A stretch of 64,000 nucleotides of DNA from Burkholderia sp. SRS-W-2-2016 (GTDB lineage: Bacteria; Pseudomonadota; Gammaproteobacteria; Burkholderiales; Burkholderiaceae). Positions 33,750-42,508 of this stretch are shown one piece after another. Both the position numbers and the translations under genes were made by a program. The notes beneath the pieces were generated by a model. The model saw only the letters and a program-made list of their open reading frames with translations, was not told the DNA's origin and did not search any database. The stretch covers positions 1 to 64,000 of the forward strand of contig NZ_MSDV01000073.1 of assembly GCF_001931485.1 (NCBI RefSeq). The letters are read 5' to 3'. Position 1 is the first letter of the stretch; every line of letters begins with the position of its first letter.

Positions 33750-35933
33750 GTGAAGCTTTTCTCCCGTCTTGGCATGACTGTGGTGCTAATTCACAGTCTG
33801 ATTTCGCCGAATGCCACCGCCCAATCCCAACTGAATTACACGACGTCGTGGATCGGTAATAGTTTCGGCTTTGGCGACGGTAAATGGATGCAGCAGGATA
33901 TTCAGGCCATTAGCGTCGGCGCCGACGGCACCGTTTATACCAATGCGCCGTGGGACGAAAGCGGCAGCGAAATCGCCGCGTACCGGGCCGGCGACAAACT
34001 CGCGGTGGCCGGCTCGACGCACGGCTGGGGCGCGGCCGGCGGCGACGCGGTCGCGGTCAATCGCAGCTACCTGTATGCGGCGATGTCGATCGGCAACCAG
34101 AGCAACGCGCTGGTCGGCGCCGACTATCCGCCGGCCAATCAGACCTGGTACGGCATCACGCGCCGCACGCTGGCGAATCCGGCGAACGGCGCGCCGTTCA
34201 GCGGCGGCATCGGCAACAGCGCGAACGCGACGAAGAACAGCTTCGTCGCGGTGCAGACCGTCGCGACCGGCACCGACGCGGGCATTCGCGGCCTCGCCGC
34301 GACGGACAGCGAACTCTACGTGGCCGACACCTACGGCAACCGCATCGTCGTCTACGACGCGCAGTCGATGGCGCCGCTGCGCTCGTGGAGCGTGAATTCG
34401 CCGGGCCGCATCGCGATCGATACGGATGCAACGCTGTGGATCATCAGCGGCGTCGCGACCGGCAACCTCGGCATCCTGCACTACGCGGCCGACGGCAGCG
34501 CGCTCGCCGGTCCGCTGACGCTGCCCACAGGCACGGTGCCGGCCGACCTCGCGGTGAGCCCGTCCGGCCAACTGCTGGTCGCCGACAACGGCGTATCGCA
34601 GCAGATTCTGGTGTTCAACAGGAATGCGAATGGCCAGTTGCAGGCCGGCACCGCGCTCGGCACGCGCAACGGCCTGTTCCACACGGTGCGCGGCGTGACG
34701 GGCGACGTGCGCTTCAACGGCATCACCGGGATCGGCGTCGATCAGGCCGGCAATCTGTACGTCGCGCAGAACGGCGAAGGGCCGCGCGGGATCGGCTCGG
34801 CATCGGTCGGGCAGGGCGCGGTGCTGGAGAGCTATGTGTACGGCACCCGCGTGCTCAACTGGCGGCTGTACGGCCTCGCGTTCGTGGACAGCGCCGCGTT
34901 CGATCCGGCCTCGCCGGCCTCCGTCTATACCGGCTCGAAACGCTTCACGCTCGACTACAACCAGCCGGCCGGCCGCGAATGGTCGTACGCGGCGTTCACG
35001 CTCGACCGCTTCAACTATCCGGACGACCCCACGTTTCACCAACCGCGCGGCGTGCGCGGCGAACCGATGGTGCGCCGCTTCAACGGCCAGCGCTTTCTGT
35101 ACACGCTCGATCCGGGCGCGCACTACCTGAACGTCTACCGCTTCGACAGTGCGCAAGGCGAGATCGCGATTCCTTCCGGGCTGCTTGCGCAGAATCCGCT
35201 GCCGGGCACGTGGCCGGCAGCGCAGCCGACTTACGGCGAATGGCTGTGGCGCGACGGCAATGGCAACGGCACGGTCGACGCGAGCGAGATCAGCGGTAAT
35301 CCGTCGACCGGCGCAACGGTCGGCAACGGTTTCTGGTGGGTCGACGAACCGGGCAACGTGTGGCTCGCGACGCCGCTGAGCGGCATCCGCGAAATGCCGT
35401 TGCAGGGACTCGATTCAGTTGGCAATCCGATCTATACGTACGCGAGTTCGACGATGTTCGCGATGCCGGCGCCGTTCACGCGGCTCGCGCGGCTGGTCTA
35501 CGTCGCCGCGACCGACACGATGTACCTGTCCGGTTTCACCAGCGCGATTCCGTGGGACTCGACGCACTGGAAGGAGGCCGGCCCGGTGCTCGCGCGCTAC
35601 GACAACTGGAGCAGCGGCACGCCGACCCAGACGTACGCGATCGCGCTGCCGTGGAATACGCAAAGCGATCCGCAGACCACGACGGTCGGCGTCGCGGTCG
35701 CGGGCAACTACATCTTCGTCGCGGAGCTGTACACCAACAGAATCGACGTCTACGACGCGCGCAACGGCAGCGCGGTCGGCTACATGACGCCGGGCGCGAG
35801 CGTCGGCGGCACCAGCGGCTGGGTCGACGTGTATCTCGGCATCAGCGCGGTGCAGCGCGATAACGGCGAGTACGTGGTGCTGGTCGAGGACGACGCGCGC
35901 GCGAAGGTTCTGATGTATCGCTGGACGCCGTGA
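33750..35933 (+). CDS. Secreted NHL/beta-propeller protein with Ca-binding loop
   Basis: A 727-aa protein. The N-terminal signal peptide (KLFSRLGMTVVLIHSLISPNATAQS) predicts export with cleavage near residue 25. Repeated blade-like segments follow (GLAATDSELYVADTYGNRIVVYDAQS, GIGVDQAGNLYVAQNG, GNYIFVAELYTNRIDVYDARNG), so it is probably an NHL or SMP-30-like propeller. DGNGNGTVDASE near residue 509 is an EF-hand or dockerin-type calcium loop. GTG start with AAGGA 9 nt upstream. It is a lone gene behind an AT-rich promoter and structured leader. Function unknown; binding or hydrolysis of extracellular polymers is possible. Confidence 0.8.
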   Translation: MKLFSRLGMTVVLIHSLISPNATAQSQLNYTTSWIGNSFGFGDGKWMQQDIQAISVGADGTVYTNAPWDESGSEIAAYRAGDKLAVAGSTHGWGAAGGDAVAVNRSYLYAAMSIGNQSNALVGADYPPANQTWYGITRRTLANPANGAPFSGGIGNSANATKNSFVAVQTVATGTDAGIRGLAATDSELYVADTYGNRIVVYDAQSMAPLRSWSVNSPGRIAIDTDATLWIISGVATGNLGILHYAADGSALAGPLTLPTGTVPADLAVSPSGQLLVADNGVSQQILVFNRNANGQLQAGTALGTRNGLFHTVRGVTGDVRFNGITGIGVDQAGNLYVAQNGEGPRGIGSASVGQGAVLESYVYGTRVLNWRLYGLAFVDSAAFDPASPASVYTGSKRFTLDYNQPAGREWSYAAFTLDRFNYPDDPTFHQPRGVRGEPMVRRFNGQRFLYTLDPGAHYLNVYRFDSAQGEIAIPSGLLAQNPLPGTWPAAQPTYGEWLWRDGNGNGTVDASEISGNPSTGATVGNGFWWVDEPGNVWLATPLSGIREMPLQGLDSVGNPIYTYASSTMFAMPAPFTRLARLVYVAATDTMYLSGFTSAIPWDSTHWKEAGPVLARYDNWSSGTPTQTYAIALPWNTQSDPQTTTVGVAVAGNYIFVAELYTNRIDVYDARNGSAVGYMTPGASVGGTSGWVDVYLGISAVQRDNGEYVVLVEDDARAKVLMYRWTP

Positions 35934-35934
35934 T

Positions 35935-35957
35935 CGAAGCGCACCGGATGCGCTTCG
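35935..35957 (+). terminator. Hairpin just after the propeller gene
   Basis: CGAAGCGCA (35935-35943) and TGCGCTTCG (35949-35957) form a perfect 9-bp stem right after the stop codon. There is no T-tract, so termination may be inefficient or factor-dependent. Confidence 0.45.
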
Positions 35958-36064
35958 AATGCACTCCGAATGCGCGCGGCGGCGATTGGACGGCGGCGCG
36001 CGATCGGTATATAACAACGTGACACGGTGGTTGCACCGATGCATTCACAGGAGCGATGTTCGCT

Positions 36065-36322
36065 ATGACGCAAGACGTTTCCCCCAAGCCGCCCTCCGGC
36101 GATCGCCCGGAAATCGAACAACTCGACGCAGCGCTCAGTCACGTCAATCAGCAGGTGTCGTCGGGCGGGATTGCATCGGGCGCGGCGAAGGGCATTGTGT
36201 ACAGCCTGATCGAAACACTCGGCGCGCTGGTCGGCGATCCCGATCTGCCGGAACACGCGCGCTCGGGTTACGAAGGACTGCTGGAGGCCGCGCGCGAGTT
36301 GCGCGCGAAACTGGACCACTGA
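36065..36322 (+). CDS. Small conserved-looking hypothetical protein (85 aa)
   Basis: A short acidic, probably helical and cytoplasmic protein with no signal peptide or known motif. The middle (HVNQQVSSGGIASGAAKGIVYSLIETLGALVGD) is Gly/Ala-rich and the end (GYEGLLEAARELRAKLDH) is amphipathic. AGGAG at 36049-36053 is 11 nt before this ATG but only 2 nt before the in-frame ATG at 36056, so the later start is preferred. A clear intrinsic terminator follows at 36391. Function unknown. Confidence 0.65.
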   Translation: MTQDVSPKPPSGDRPEIEQLDAALSHVNQQVSSGGIASGAAKGIVYSLIETLGALVGDPDLPEHARSGYEGLLEAARELRAKLDH

Positions 36323-36390
36323 TCGGGCCGCTGATCGGACCGCCGATACGCGGGTCCGCGGCGGCGCGTTCCTCGCGCCGCTTGTGATAC

Positions 36391-36425
36391 AAAGCGCACT
36401 GTGTGAATTCACTGTGCGCTTTTTT
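36391..36425 (+). terminator. Intrinsic terminator abutting the LysE start codon
   Basis: AAAGCGCAC (36391-36399) pairs with GTGCGCTTT (36414-36422), an inner GTGAATTCAC extends the stem, and a run of T follows. It should stop transcripts of the small gene at 36065. The T-run ends one base before the ATG at 36427. Confidence 0.75.
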
Positions 36426-36426
36426 C

Positions 36427-37026
36427 ATGCTCTCTGCGACTCAGATTGCGTTGCTGGCCGCCGGCGTCGTCGTCGTGCTGGTGACGCCCGGCCCGACCAA
36501 CACGCTGCTCGCGGCAGCGGGTTTGCGCCATGGCTTGCGGCGCGCGCTGCCGTTGATCGGCGCCGAACTGACCGGCTACCTGATCGCGATCTCCGCGTGG
36601 GGACGTTTCTTCGCGCGGGTCGCCGATGCGTGGCCGTGGTTGCCGTCGCTGCTGCGGATCGCGGCGGCGTTGTATATCGCGTGGCTCGCGGTCGGGATGT
36701 GGCGCGCGGCGGTCGCGCTGCCCGGTTCCACGCAGCGCGCCGGCAATCTGCGCACGCTGTTCGTCGCGACGCTGCTCAATCCGAAAGCGCTGCTGTTCGG
36801 CGGCACGATTTTTCCGGCCGTCGCGTTCATGCAGTGGCCCGCGTATCTGTTCTCGATGCTGATTTTCGCGGGCCTCGCGGCGCCGATCGCGTTCGGGTGG
36901 ATCGCGTTCGGCGCGGCGCTCGGCAGCGGCCGGCTCGGCTGGCTCGAACCGGCGCAGGTGCAGCGCGGCGCGTCGATCGTGCTGGGGGTGTTTTCGCTGT
37001 CGCTCGCATGGGCGGCGTTGCACTGA
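36427..37026 (+). CDS. LysE-family amino acid/metabolite exporter
   Basis: A 199-aa inner-membrane protein with about six hydrophobic segments. LVTPGPTNTLLAAAGLRHGLRRALPLIGAELTGYL near the N-terminus and LLNPKALLFGGTIFPA in the centre are typical of LysE/RhtB exporters. The ATG at 36427 gives the usual family N-terminus, yet it lies one base past a terminator T-run with no ribosome site; a GTG at 36403 lies in the hairpin loop. It ends one base from the convergent cNMP/TrxR-like gene. The substrate is unknown; homoserine, lysine or other small solutes are possible. Confidence 0.82.
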   Translation: MLSATQIALLAAGVVVVLVTPGPTNTLLAAAGLRHGLRRALPLIGAELTGYLIAISAWGRFFARVADAWPWLPSLLRIAAALYIAWLAVGMWRAAVALPGSTQRAGNLRTLFVATLLNPKALLFGGTIFPAVAFMQWPAYLFSMLIFAGLAAPIAFGWIAFGAALGSGRLGWLEPAQVQRGASIVLGVFSLSLAWAALH

Positions 37027-37027
37027 A

Positions 37028-38758
37028 TCACGCGCCGAGCGCGACCGCCTCCCCATTCGCCACCGCCAGCAACTGATGAATCTGCGCGACCACGGCCGCG
37101 CCTTCTCCCACCGCCGCGGCGACGCGCTTGGTCGAACCGGCGCGCGCATCGCCGATCGCGTACACGCCTTCGACGGTGGTCGCCAGATCGCAGGCCGTCG
37201 CCGAGCCGACCGCGCCGATGCCGGTCAGCACGAAGCCCTTCGGGTCGAGTTGCACGCCGCAGGTGCGCAGCCATTCGGTGTTCGGATCCGCGCCGGTAAA
37301 CAGGAACAGGTGACGCGTGTCGATGCGATCGACACCATCGGGCAGCGGCTGTTTCAACGCGACCGACGCGAGGCCGTCCGCGTCGGCATCGAGCCGGCCG
37401 ATCTCCGAATGCGGATGCACGAACACGTTCGGCAGCGAACGGATCCGGTCGATCAGATAACGCGACATCGTCGCTTCGAAACCGCTGCGGCGGATCAGCA
37501 CGTGGACCTTGGCCGCGTGCGTCGCCAGATAGACGATCGCCTGGCCGGCCGAATTGCCGCCGCCCACCAGCACGACCTCCTGGCGTTTGCACAGCTTCGC
37601 TTCGACCGGCGACGCCCAGTAATAGACGCCGCGGCCATCGAAGCGCTCGAGTCCGTCGAGCGCCGGGCGGCGGTACACCGCGCCGCTCGCGATCACGATC
37701 GCGCGCGCGGAGATATGGCCGCCGCATTTCAGTTCGAGCCGGTACGGCGACTGCGCGCATTGCAGCGACTTCACGTTGACCGGAATCGCGACGTGCGCGC
37801 CGAATTTCTGCGCCTGCACGAACGCGCGGCCGGCCAGCGCCTGGCCGGAGATGCCGGTCGGAAAGCCGAGGTAGTTTTCGATCCGCGAGCTGGCGCCCGC
37901 CTGGCCGCCGGGCGCGCGGCTGTCGAGCACGATCACCGATAGACCTTCGGACGCCGCATACACCGCGGCGGCGAGGCCCGCGGGTCCCGCGCCGACGATC
38001 GCGACGTCGTACACATAGGCGTCGTCGAGATCGGGCAGCAGGCCGAGACTGGTTGCGAGCTCCGGCATGCTCGGATGACGCAGCACCGAGCCGTCCGGGC
38101 AGACGACGAGCGGCATGTCCTCGGGCTGCGCGCCGAATTGTTCGATCAGCCGCAGCGCGTCGGCGTCGCGTTCGTCGATCACCGAATGCGGATGGCCGTT
38201 GCGCGACAGGAAGCCTTGCAGCATCACGAGCCGCGCGTCGAAGCTGTTGCCGATCAGGATCGGGCCGCCCGCGCCTTTTTCGATCAGCGACACGCGCCGC
38301 AGAATCAGCGCGCGCATGATGCGCTCGCCGAGTTCGGCTTCGGCGACGATCAGCGCGCGCAGTCGGTCGGGTGGAATCAGCAGCGCTTCGACCGCGCCGA
38401 TCGCCATCCCGTTGACCAGCGCCGGGCGTCCGGACAGCTGCCCGACTTCGGCCAGAAAATGCCCGGCGCCATGTTCGCCGATCAGCACCTCGCGGCCGAT
38501 GCCGTCGCGCTGGTAGACCTTCACGCGCCCTTCGAGCAGCACGAACATGCCGGGGCCGGGGTGACCGGTCTCGAACAGCAGCTCGCCGGAGCGCCAGTGA
38601 CCGATCTCGCCGAAGCGGCGCAGCCGGTCGATTTCCGCGCAGGTGAGCGCGGGGAACATCTGGTGCATGCGCGTCGACAGCGACGAAAACGGCGCGTCGG
38701 CAATAACTCCCTGCTGTCCTTCTACCTCTTGAGTCGAAACGTCCTGAGTCGAAAGCAT
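37028..38758 (-). CDS. cNMP-binding domain / thioredoxin reductase-like flavoprotein fusion
   Basis: A 576-aa protein. A cyclic-nucleotide-binding (Crp-like) domain at about 30-150 (GELLFETGHPGPGMFVLLEGRVKVYQRDG, GHFLAEVGQLSGRPAL) is followed by a glutaredoxin-like linker (about 165-230) and a TrxB-like domain with FAD motif VGAGPAGLAAAVYAASEG, RIENYLGFP, NADPH motif VGGGNSAGQA and C-terminal YAIGDAR. The redox CxxC expected before the NADPH domain is missing; the local sequence is YYWASPVEA. It cannot use the standard disulfide mechanism and may act as an NADPH-dependent flavoprotein switched by a nucleotide. Monocistronic in appearance. Confidence 0.88.
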   Translation of the reverse strand: MLSTQDVSTQEVEGQQGVIADAPFSSLSTRMHQMFPALTCAEIDRLRRFGEIGHWRSGELLFETGHPGPGMFVLLEGRVKVYQRDGIGREVLIGEHGAGHFLAEVGQLSGRPALVNGMAIGAVEALLIPPDRLRALIVAEAELGERIMRALILRRVSLIEKGAGGPILIGNSFDARLVMLQGFLSRNGHPHSVIDERDADALRLIEQFGAQPEDMPLVVCPDGSVLRHPSMPELATSLGLLPDLDDAYVYDVAIVGAGPAGLAAAVYAASEGLSVIVLDSRAPGGQAGASSRIENYLGFPTGISGQALAGRAFVQAQKFGAHVAIPVNVKSLQCAQSPYRLELKCGGHISARAIVIASGAVYRRPALDGLERFDGRGVYYWASPVEAKLCKRQEVVLVGGGNSAGQAIVYLATHAAKVHVLIRRSGFEATMSRYLIDRIRSLPNVFVHPHSEIGRLDADADGLASVALKQPLPDGVDRIDTRHLFLFTGADPNTEWLRTCGVQLDPKGFVLTGIGAVGSATACDLATTVEGVYAIGDARAGSTKRVAAAVGEGAAVVAQIHQLLAVANGEAVALGA

Positions 38759-38974
38759 TGAACCGCTCCTTCGATGTTCATTGCACGATTGAACGGGAGG
38801 CGATACGGCGCGCGGGCGCTTTTAGGGGAGCGGCACCGCGTGCTTTGAATTGCTTTGTTTGCCGGTGGGCGGCCGGTCGCTTTGGCCGCCGAAGGTGCTC
38901 AGCGGCTCCGGCTGCCGAGGGCGCACACGCCGCCCAAAGCCATCATGGCTGCAACAACCACGCCGAGGCCGCGT

Positions 38975-39967
38975 TTAAACCGCCTTCGGCGCACCGTGCT
39001 CGACCGCGACTTCCGGCGCCGGCTCATCCGGCAGCGCATCGACCGGCTTGCCCGAATCGCGCCACGCCTCCATGCCGCCGCGCAGCGGCAACACGTCGGA
39101 GAAGCCGGCCTCGCTCAGCTGCTTGGCCATCCACGCGGCGGAAATCTCGTTCGGACACGAGCAGTAGATCACCAGCTTCTGATCGGACGGATACGCGGCG
39201 ACGATGCCGGAGAGCTGCCGTTCGTCGGCGAATTGCGCGCCGGGAATCACGAACGGGTCGAGCTTGCGCTTTTCCTCCGAGCGGATGTCGAACACGACCG
39301 GCGGCTGGCCGGCCTTGTAAAGCGTCGCGAGTTCGTCGATTTCGATGCGCGCGGACGCGAGCTTCGCGATCAACTGACGGCGCCGGATCCACCGGTACAC
39401 CGCATACAGCAACAGCAATCCGACGACGACCACCGCCGCGGTGCGGCCGAGCCGTCCGGCGATCGCGAACAGCATGTCGATCTGCCGCGCGAACAGCGCG
39501 CCGACGATCAGCCCGGTGCCGGACCACAGCGCGGCGCCCAGGCCGTCGTAAGTGAGGAAGGTGCGGTAGCGGGTGCCCATTGCGCCGGCCATCGGGATCG
39601 ACACGATCGACAGCCCCGGCACGAACTTCGCGACCGCCAGCACGCGCACGCCCCAGCGGCCGAAAAAGCGTTCGGTTTTCTTCACGCAGGTGTCACGCGA
39701 CAGCGACAGCCGGCAGATCGTTTTCAGCGTATTGCCGCCGTAGATGCGGCCGGCGAGAAACCACGCGCTGTCGCCGAGCAGGGTCGCAAAGATCGCCAGC
39801 ACCAGCACCGGCATCAACTGGGTGCCGACAGAGCCGGGGTGCATCGCGGCCATCGCGCCGAACAGCACGAGCGACGGCATGGCCGGCACCGGCAGCCCGA
39901 GCGCGGCGGCCAGTACGTTGACGAAGACGAGCGCCGGTCCATATTGCTCGACGAGGTCATGTAGCAT
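38975..39967 (-). CDS. DedA-family membrane protein fused to rhodanese domain
   Basis: A 330-aa protein. The N-terminal 200 residues are a DedA/VTT integral membrane domain (GDSAWFLAGRIYG, FFGRWGVRVLAVAKFVPGLSIVSIPMAGAMG, the conserved Arg and Pro region), and the last 100 are a rhodanese domain with VVFDIRSEEKR, VIPGAQFADE and the active-site loop IYCSCPNE. DedA proteins take part in lipid flipping and envelope homeostasis; rhodanese cysteines carry sulfur. The start at 39967 is favoured because the upstream codons are Arg-rich and not family-like. It is 216 nt from the cNMP/TrxR-like gene on the same strand; that gap holds no gene. Confidence 0.87.
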   Translation of the reverse strand: MLHDLVEQYGPALVFVNVLAAALGLPVPAMPSLVLFGAMAAMHPGSVGTQLMPVLVLAIFATLLGDSAWFLAGRIYGGNTLKTICRLSLSRDTCVKKTERFFGRWGVRVLAVAKFVPGLSIVSIPMAGAMGTRYRTFLTYDGLGAALWSGTGLIVGALFARQIDMLFAIAGRLGRTAAVVVVGLLLLYAVYRWIRRRQLIAKLASARIEIDELATLYKAGQPPVVFDIRSEEKRKLDPFVIPGAQFADERQLSGIVAAYPSDQKLVIYCSCPNEISAAWMAKQLSEAGFSDVLPLRGGMEAWRDSGKPVDALPDEPAPEVAVEHGAPKAV

Positions 39968-40306
39968 CGGTTTACATCCGCGGTCCTTGCGGGCGCGGTG
40001 CGGTAAGGAGTGCAAAGGGGAATGCAAGGATTATGGACGCATTTTCGAGACGTGCAAAACGGCTCGAAAAGCGGCCCGTTGCGTAGCGACGCGCGGCCTT
40101 TTAGCAGGCGAGGTAACGCGTACCGAATCCCGCGAAAAAAGCGCGGATTGGCGACGCAAACGGAACAAACAACCGGCAAGCGCTACGCGCCGACGCGGCC
40201 AGAACGAACAATGCCGCGCGTCGGCGGCGCGGCAACAGGGAAGAAACGGGACTGGCCGGTAATGCGCGCGGCACTCACGCTTTCGCGCGGCGCCGCGGGT
40301 TTGTTT
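39968..40306. other. Gap without a supported gene
   Basis: Between the DedA-rhodanese gene and the 83-aa gene. Frames here have abnormal composition (Arg- and Lys-rich) and no ribosome sites. It probably contains the DedA gene promoter; nothing else was recognised. Confidence 0.4.
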
Positions 40307-40558
40307 TCACTGGCGATGATTGTGCTGTTCGCCCGGCAATTCGGCGCCGTGCGCGCGGATCGCGGCGATCAGTTCGGCGGGCGTGATTTCGTAACGTACT
40401 TCGCGATGGATGCCCGGCTTGCGCTCATCGACTTCGATCAGCAGGATGCCTTTGCCGTCTTCGGTCGATTCGAGGCGCAGCGTGCGGAGTTCGCGCGCCG
40501 TTGCGTCGTCGTATTCGGAGAGCAGGGCCATTGACCCGGAGGACCCGGTAATGCGCAT
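40307..40558 (-). CDS. Hypothetical 83-aa protein
   Basis: A small soluble protein of mixed alpha/beta character (LRTLRLESTEDGKGILLIEVDERKPGIHREVRYEITPAELIAAIRAHGAELPG). AAGGA lies 8 nt before the ATG at 40558, and codon use matches the chromosome, so it is probably real. It ends in a His-rich tail (EQHNHRQ). No motif or partner was recognised. Confidence 0.65.
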   Translation of the reverse strand: MRITGSSGSMALLSEYDDATARELRTLRLESTEDGKGILLIEVDERKPGIHREVRYEITPAELIAAIRAHGAELPGEQHNHRQ

Positions 40559-41019
40559 CGAAGTTGTCCTTGTTACGTGGTTGAGCGACCAATTGTACGG
40601 ATAGTGCGACGGGCTGTCTTTTGCGGCTGTCCTTGCCCCGCGCGGTTCGCCCGGCGGAATGCTCAGTGTAACGCGACTGCCCGCGGTTTCGGATGCATTT
40701 TTCGTGCCCCTCGATGACCTGTCGCCGACGGCCGTCTGTCATGCTGCTGACGTATCGCCGGGGTAGACGCGCCCGGTCCGCGCACGCTTACGCGCGCGTT
40801 TATGAAGCACGAACGCACCACCGGCGAACCCAAAAAAATGGCCCGTCCAGAGGGCGGGCCATTAAACGCCGTTGTTACTCGGGTCAGCCGGCCCTGCAAC
40901 GATTGGGCGCTGACGGTTCCTATCCTCGTGCGCGGCGCGCGCGTTGTCGAGGTGGGACTAATGCCGATCTGTCAGATCAAAGCGGGTCAAAGCGAGTCGA
41001 CGCGAGCGCGGCGGCGTCA
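40559..41019. other. Gap with a minus-strand terminator, no gene
   Basis: Holds the promoter side of the 83-aa gene, the terminator at 40832-40863 and the 3' untranslated part of the GntP-type gene. No convincing coding region was seen. Confidence 0.5.
40832..40863 (-). terminator. Intrinsic terminator of the GntP-type permease gene
   Basis: Read on the minus strand, TGGCCCGCCC and GGACGGGCCA pair around a short loop, followed by a run of seven T. It lies about 160 nt past the permease stop codon. Confidence 0.7.
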
Positions 41020-42420
41020 TTAAACCAGGCCCGTCGCGTAGTACACCGCGATCACGAAGAACACCGCCAACGTCTTGATCACGGTCACCGCGAAGATGTC
41101 GCGATACGACTGCCGGTGCGTGAGCCCGGTCACCGCCAGCAGCGTGATCACCGCGCCGTTGTGCGGCAGCGTGTCCATCCCGCCGCTCGCCATCGCGACC
41201 ACCCGGTGCAGCACTTCGAGCGGAATCTGCGCGGCTTGCGCTCCCTTGATGAACAGATCCGACATCGCCGCGAGCGCGATGCTCATGCCGCCCGACGCCG
41301 ACCCGGTAATGCCCGCGAGCGTGCTGACCGACACGGCCGCGTTGACGAGCGGATTCGGAATGCTCTTCAGCGCGTTGCTGACGACCAGAAAGCCCGGCAG
41401 CGCCGCGATCACGCCGCCGAAGCCGTATTCCGACGCGGTATTGAGCGACGCGAGCAGCGCGCCCGCGACCGCCGCCTTGGTGCCGACCGCGAAGCGCTGG
41501 CTCACGCGCCGGAACGCGGTCACGACGACCATCACGATGCCGAGCAGCAGCGCGCCCTGCACCGCCCAGATCGCGACCACGGTCTTCACGGTGGTTTCGA
41601 TCGGCGCATGCAGCCCCGGCAGCAGATCCGGCGTAATCGTGAAAGTCGGACCGTACCAGCTCGGAATCCAGCGCGTCAGCAGGAAGTTCGAGACGCCGAC
41701 CACGATCAGCGGCGCGACCGCCAGCAGCGGATGCGGCAGTTCCTTCGCTTCGATGCGTTCCGGTTCGTTGACGAGGTCGGTGCCGTAGCCTTCGCCGCTC
41801 GCCATCGCCGCGCGGCGGCGCCATTCCAGATACGACAGACCGACCACGATGATGAACAGCGAGCCGATCACGCCGAGCGTCGGCGCGGCCCACGAGGTCG
41901 TCTTGAAGAAGGTGGTCGGGATGATGTTCTGGATCTGCGGGGTGCCGGGCAGCGAGTCCATCGTGAACGAGAACGCGCCGAGCGCGATCGCGCCGGGCAT
42001 CAGCCGCTTCGGAATATTGCTCTGGCGATACAGCTCGGCCGCGAACGGATAGACCGCGAACACGACGACGAACAGCGACACGCCGCCGTAGGTGAGCAGC
42101 GCGCACACCGCGACGATCACCGCATTGGCGCGCGAGCGGCCGATATAGCGGATCGCGGCCGCGACGATCGACTCGGAGAAGCCCGATAGTTCGATCACCT
42201 TACCGAACACCGCGCCGAGCAGAAACACCGGGAAGTACAGCTTCACGAAGCCGACCATCTTGTCCATGAAGATGCTCGTGAACACCGGCGCGACCGCGGC
42301 GGGTTCGGTGAGCAGGACGGCGGCGAGCGCCGCGATCGGCGCGAACAGGATCACGCTGTAGCCGCGATACGCGGCGAACATCAGAAACGCCAGAGCGGCG
42401 ACGACGATGAGAAAGGACAT
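41020..42420 (-). CDS. GntP-family permease
   Basis: A 466-aa inner-membrane protein with about 12-14 hydrophobic segments, of the gluconate/organic-acid:H+ symporter type. FPVFLLGAVFGKVIELSGFSESIV, TYGGVSLFVVVFAVYPFA, LGAFSFTMDSLPGTPQIQNIIPT and GITGSASGGMSIAL are characteristic blocks. The ATG at 42420 has TTTTGGAG 5 nt upstream; the longer frame to 42504 crosses the predicted sigma-54 promoter. The divergent gene encodes a sigma-54 activator, so the permease is probably induced by its own substrate through that regulator. The substrate could be gluconate, lactate or a hydroxybutyrate-like acid. Confidence 0.85.
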   Translation of the reverse strand: MSFLIVVAALAFLMFAAYRGYSVILFAPIAALAAVLLTEPAAVAPVFTSIFMDKMVGFVKLYFPVFLLGAVFGKVIELSGFSESIVAAAIRYIGRSRANAVIVAVCALLTYGGVSLFVVVFAVYPFAAELYRQSNIPKRLMPGAIALGAFSFTMDSLPGTPQIQNIIPTTFFKTTSWAAPTLGVIGSLFIIVVGLSYLEWRRRAAMASGEGYGTDLVNEPERIEAKELPHPLLAVAPLIVVGVSNFLLTRWIPSWYGPTFTITPDLLPGLHAPIETTVKTVVAIWAVQGALLLGIVMVVVTAFRRVSQRFAVGTKAAVAGALLASLNTASEYGFGGVIAALPGFLVVSNALKSIPNPLVNAAVSVSTLAGITGSASGGMSIALAAMSDLFIKGAQAAQIPLEVLHRVVAMASGGMDTLPHNGAVITLLAVTGLTHRQSYRDIFAVTVIKTLAVFFVIAVYYATGLV

Positions 42421-42492
42421 TGAGTCTCCAAAACCTGGTTGTTCTACATATATGCGCCGTCCCGGTGCTGCGACGGCGTGGCGCGGACAGAA

Positions 42493-42508
42493 CGCAGGTT
42501 CCATGCCA
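42493..42508 (-). promoter_or_regulatory. Sigma-54 promoter of the GntP-type gene
   Basis: On the minus strand TGGCATGGAACCTGCG matches the -24/-12 consensus (TGGCAC-G-N4-TTGC) with two mismatches and the exact GG-N10-GC spacing. It would start RNA near 42483, giving a leader of about 60 nt. A palindrome GCGCTG-N8-CAGCGC (42515-42534) lies just upstream and could bind an accessory protein. Confidence 0.65.
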
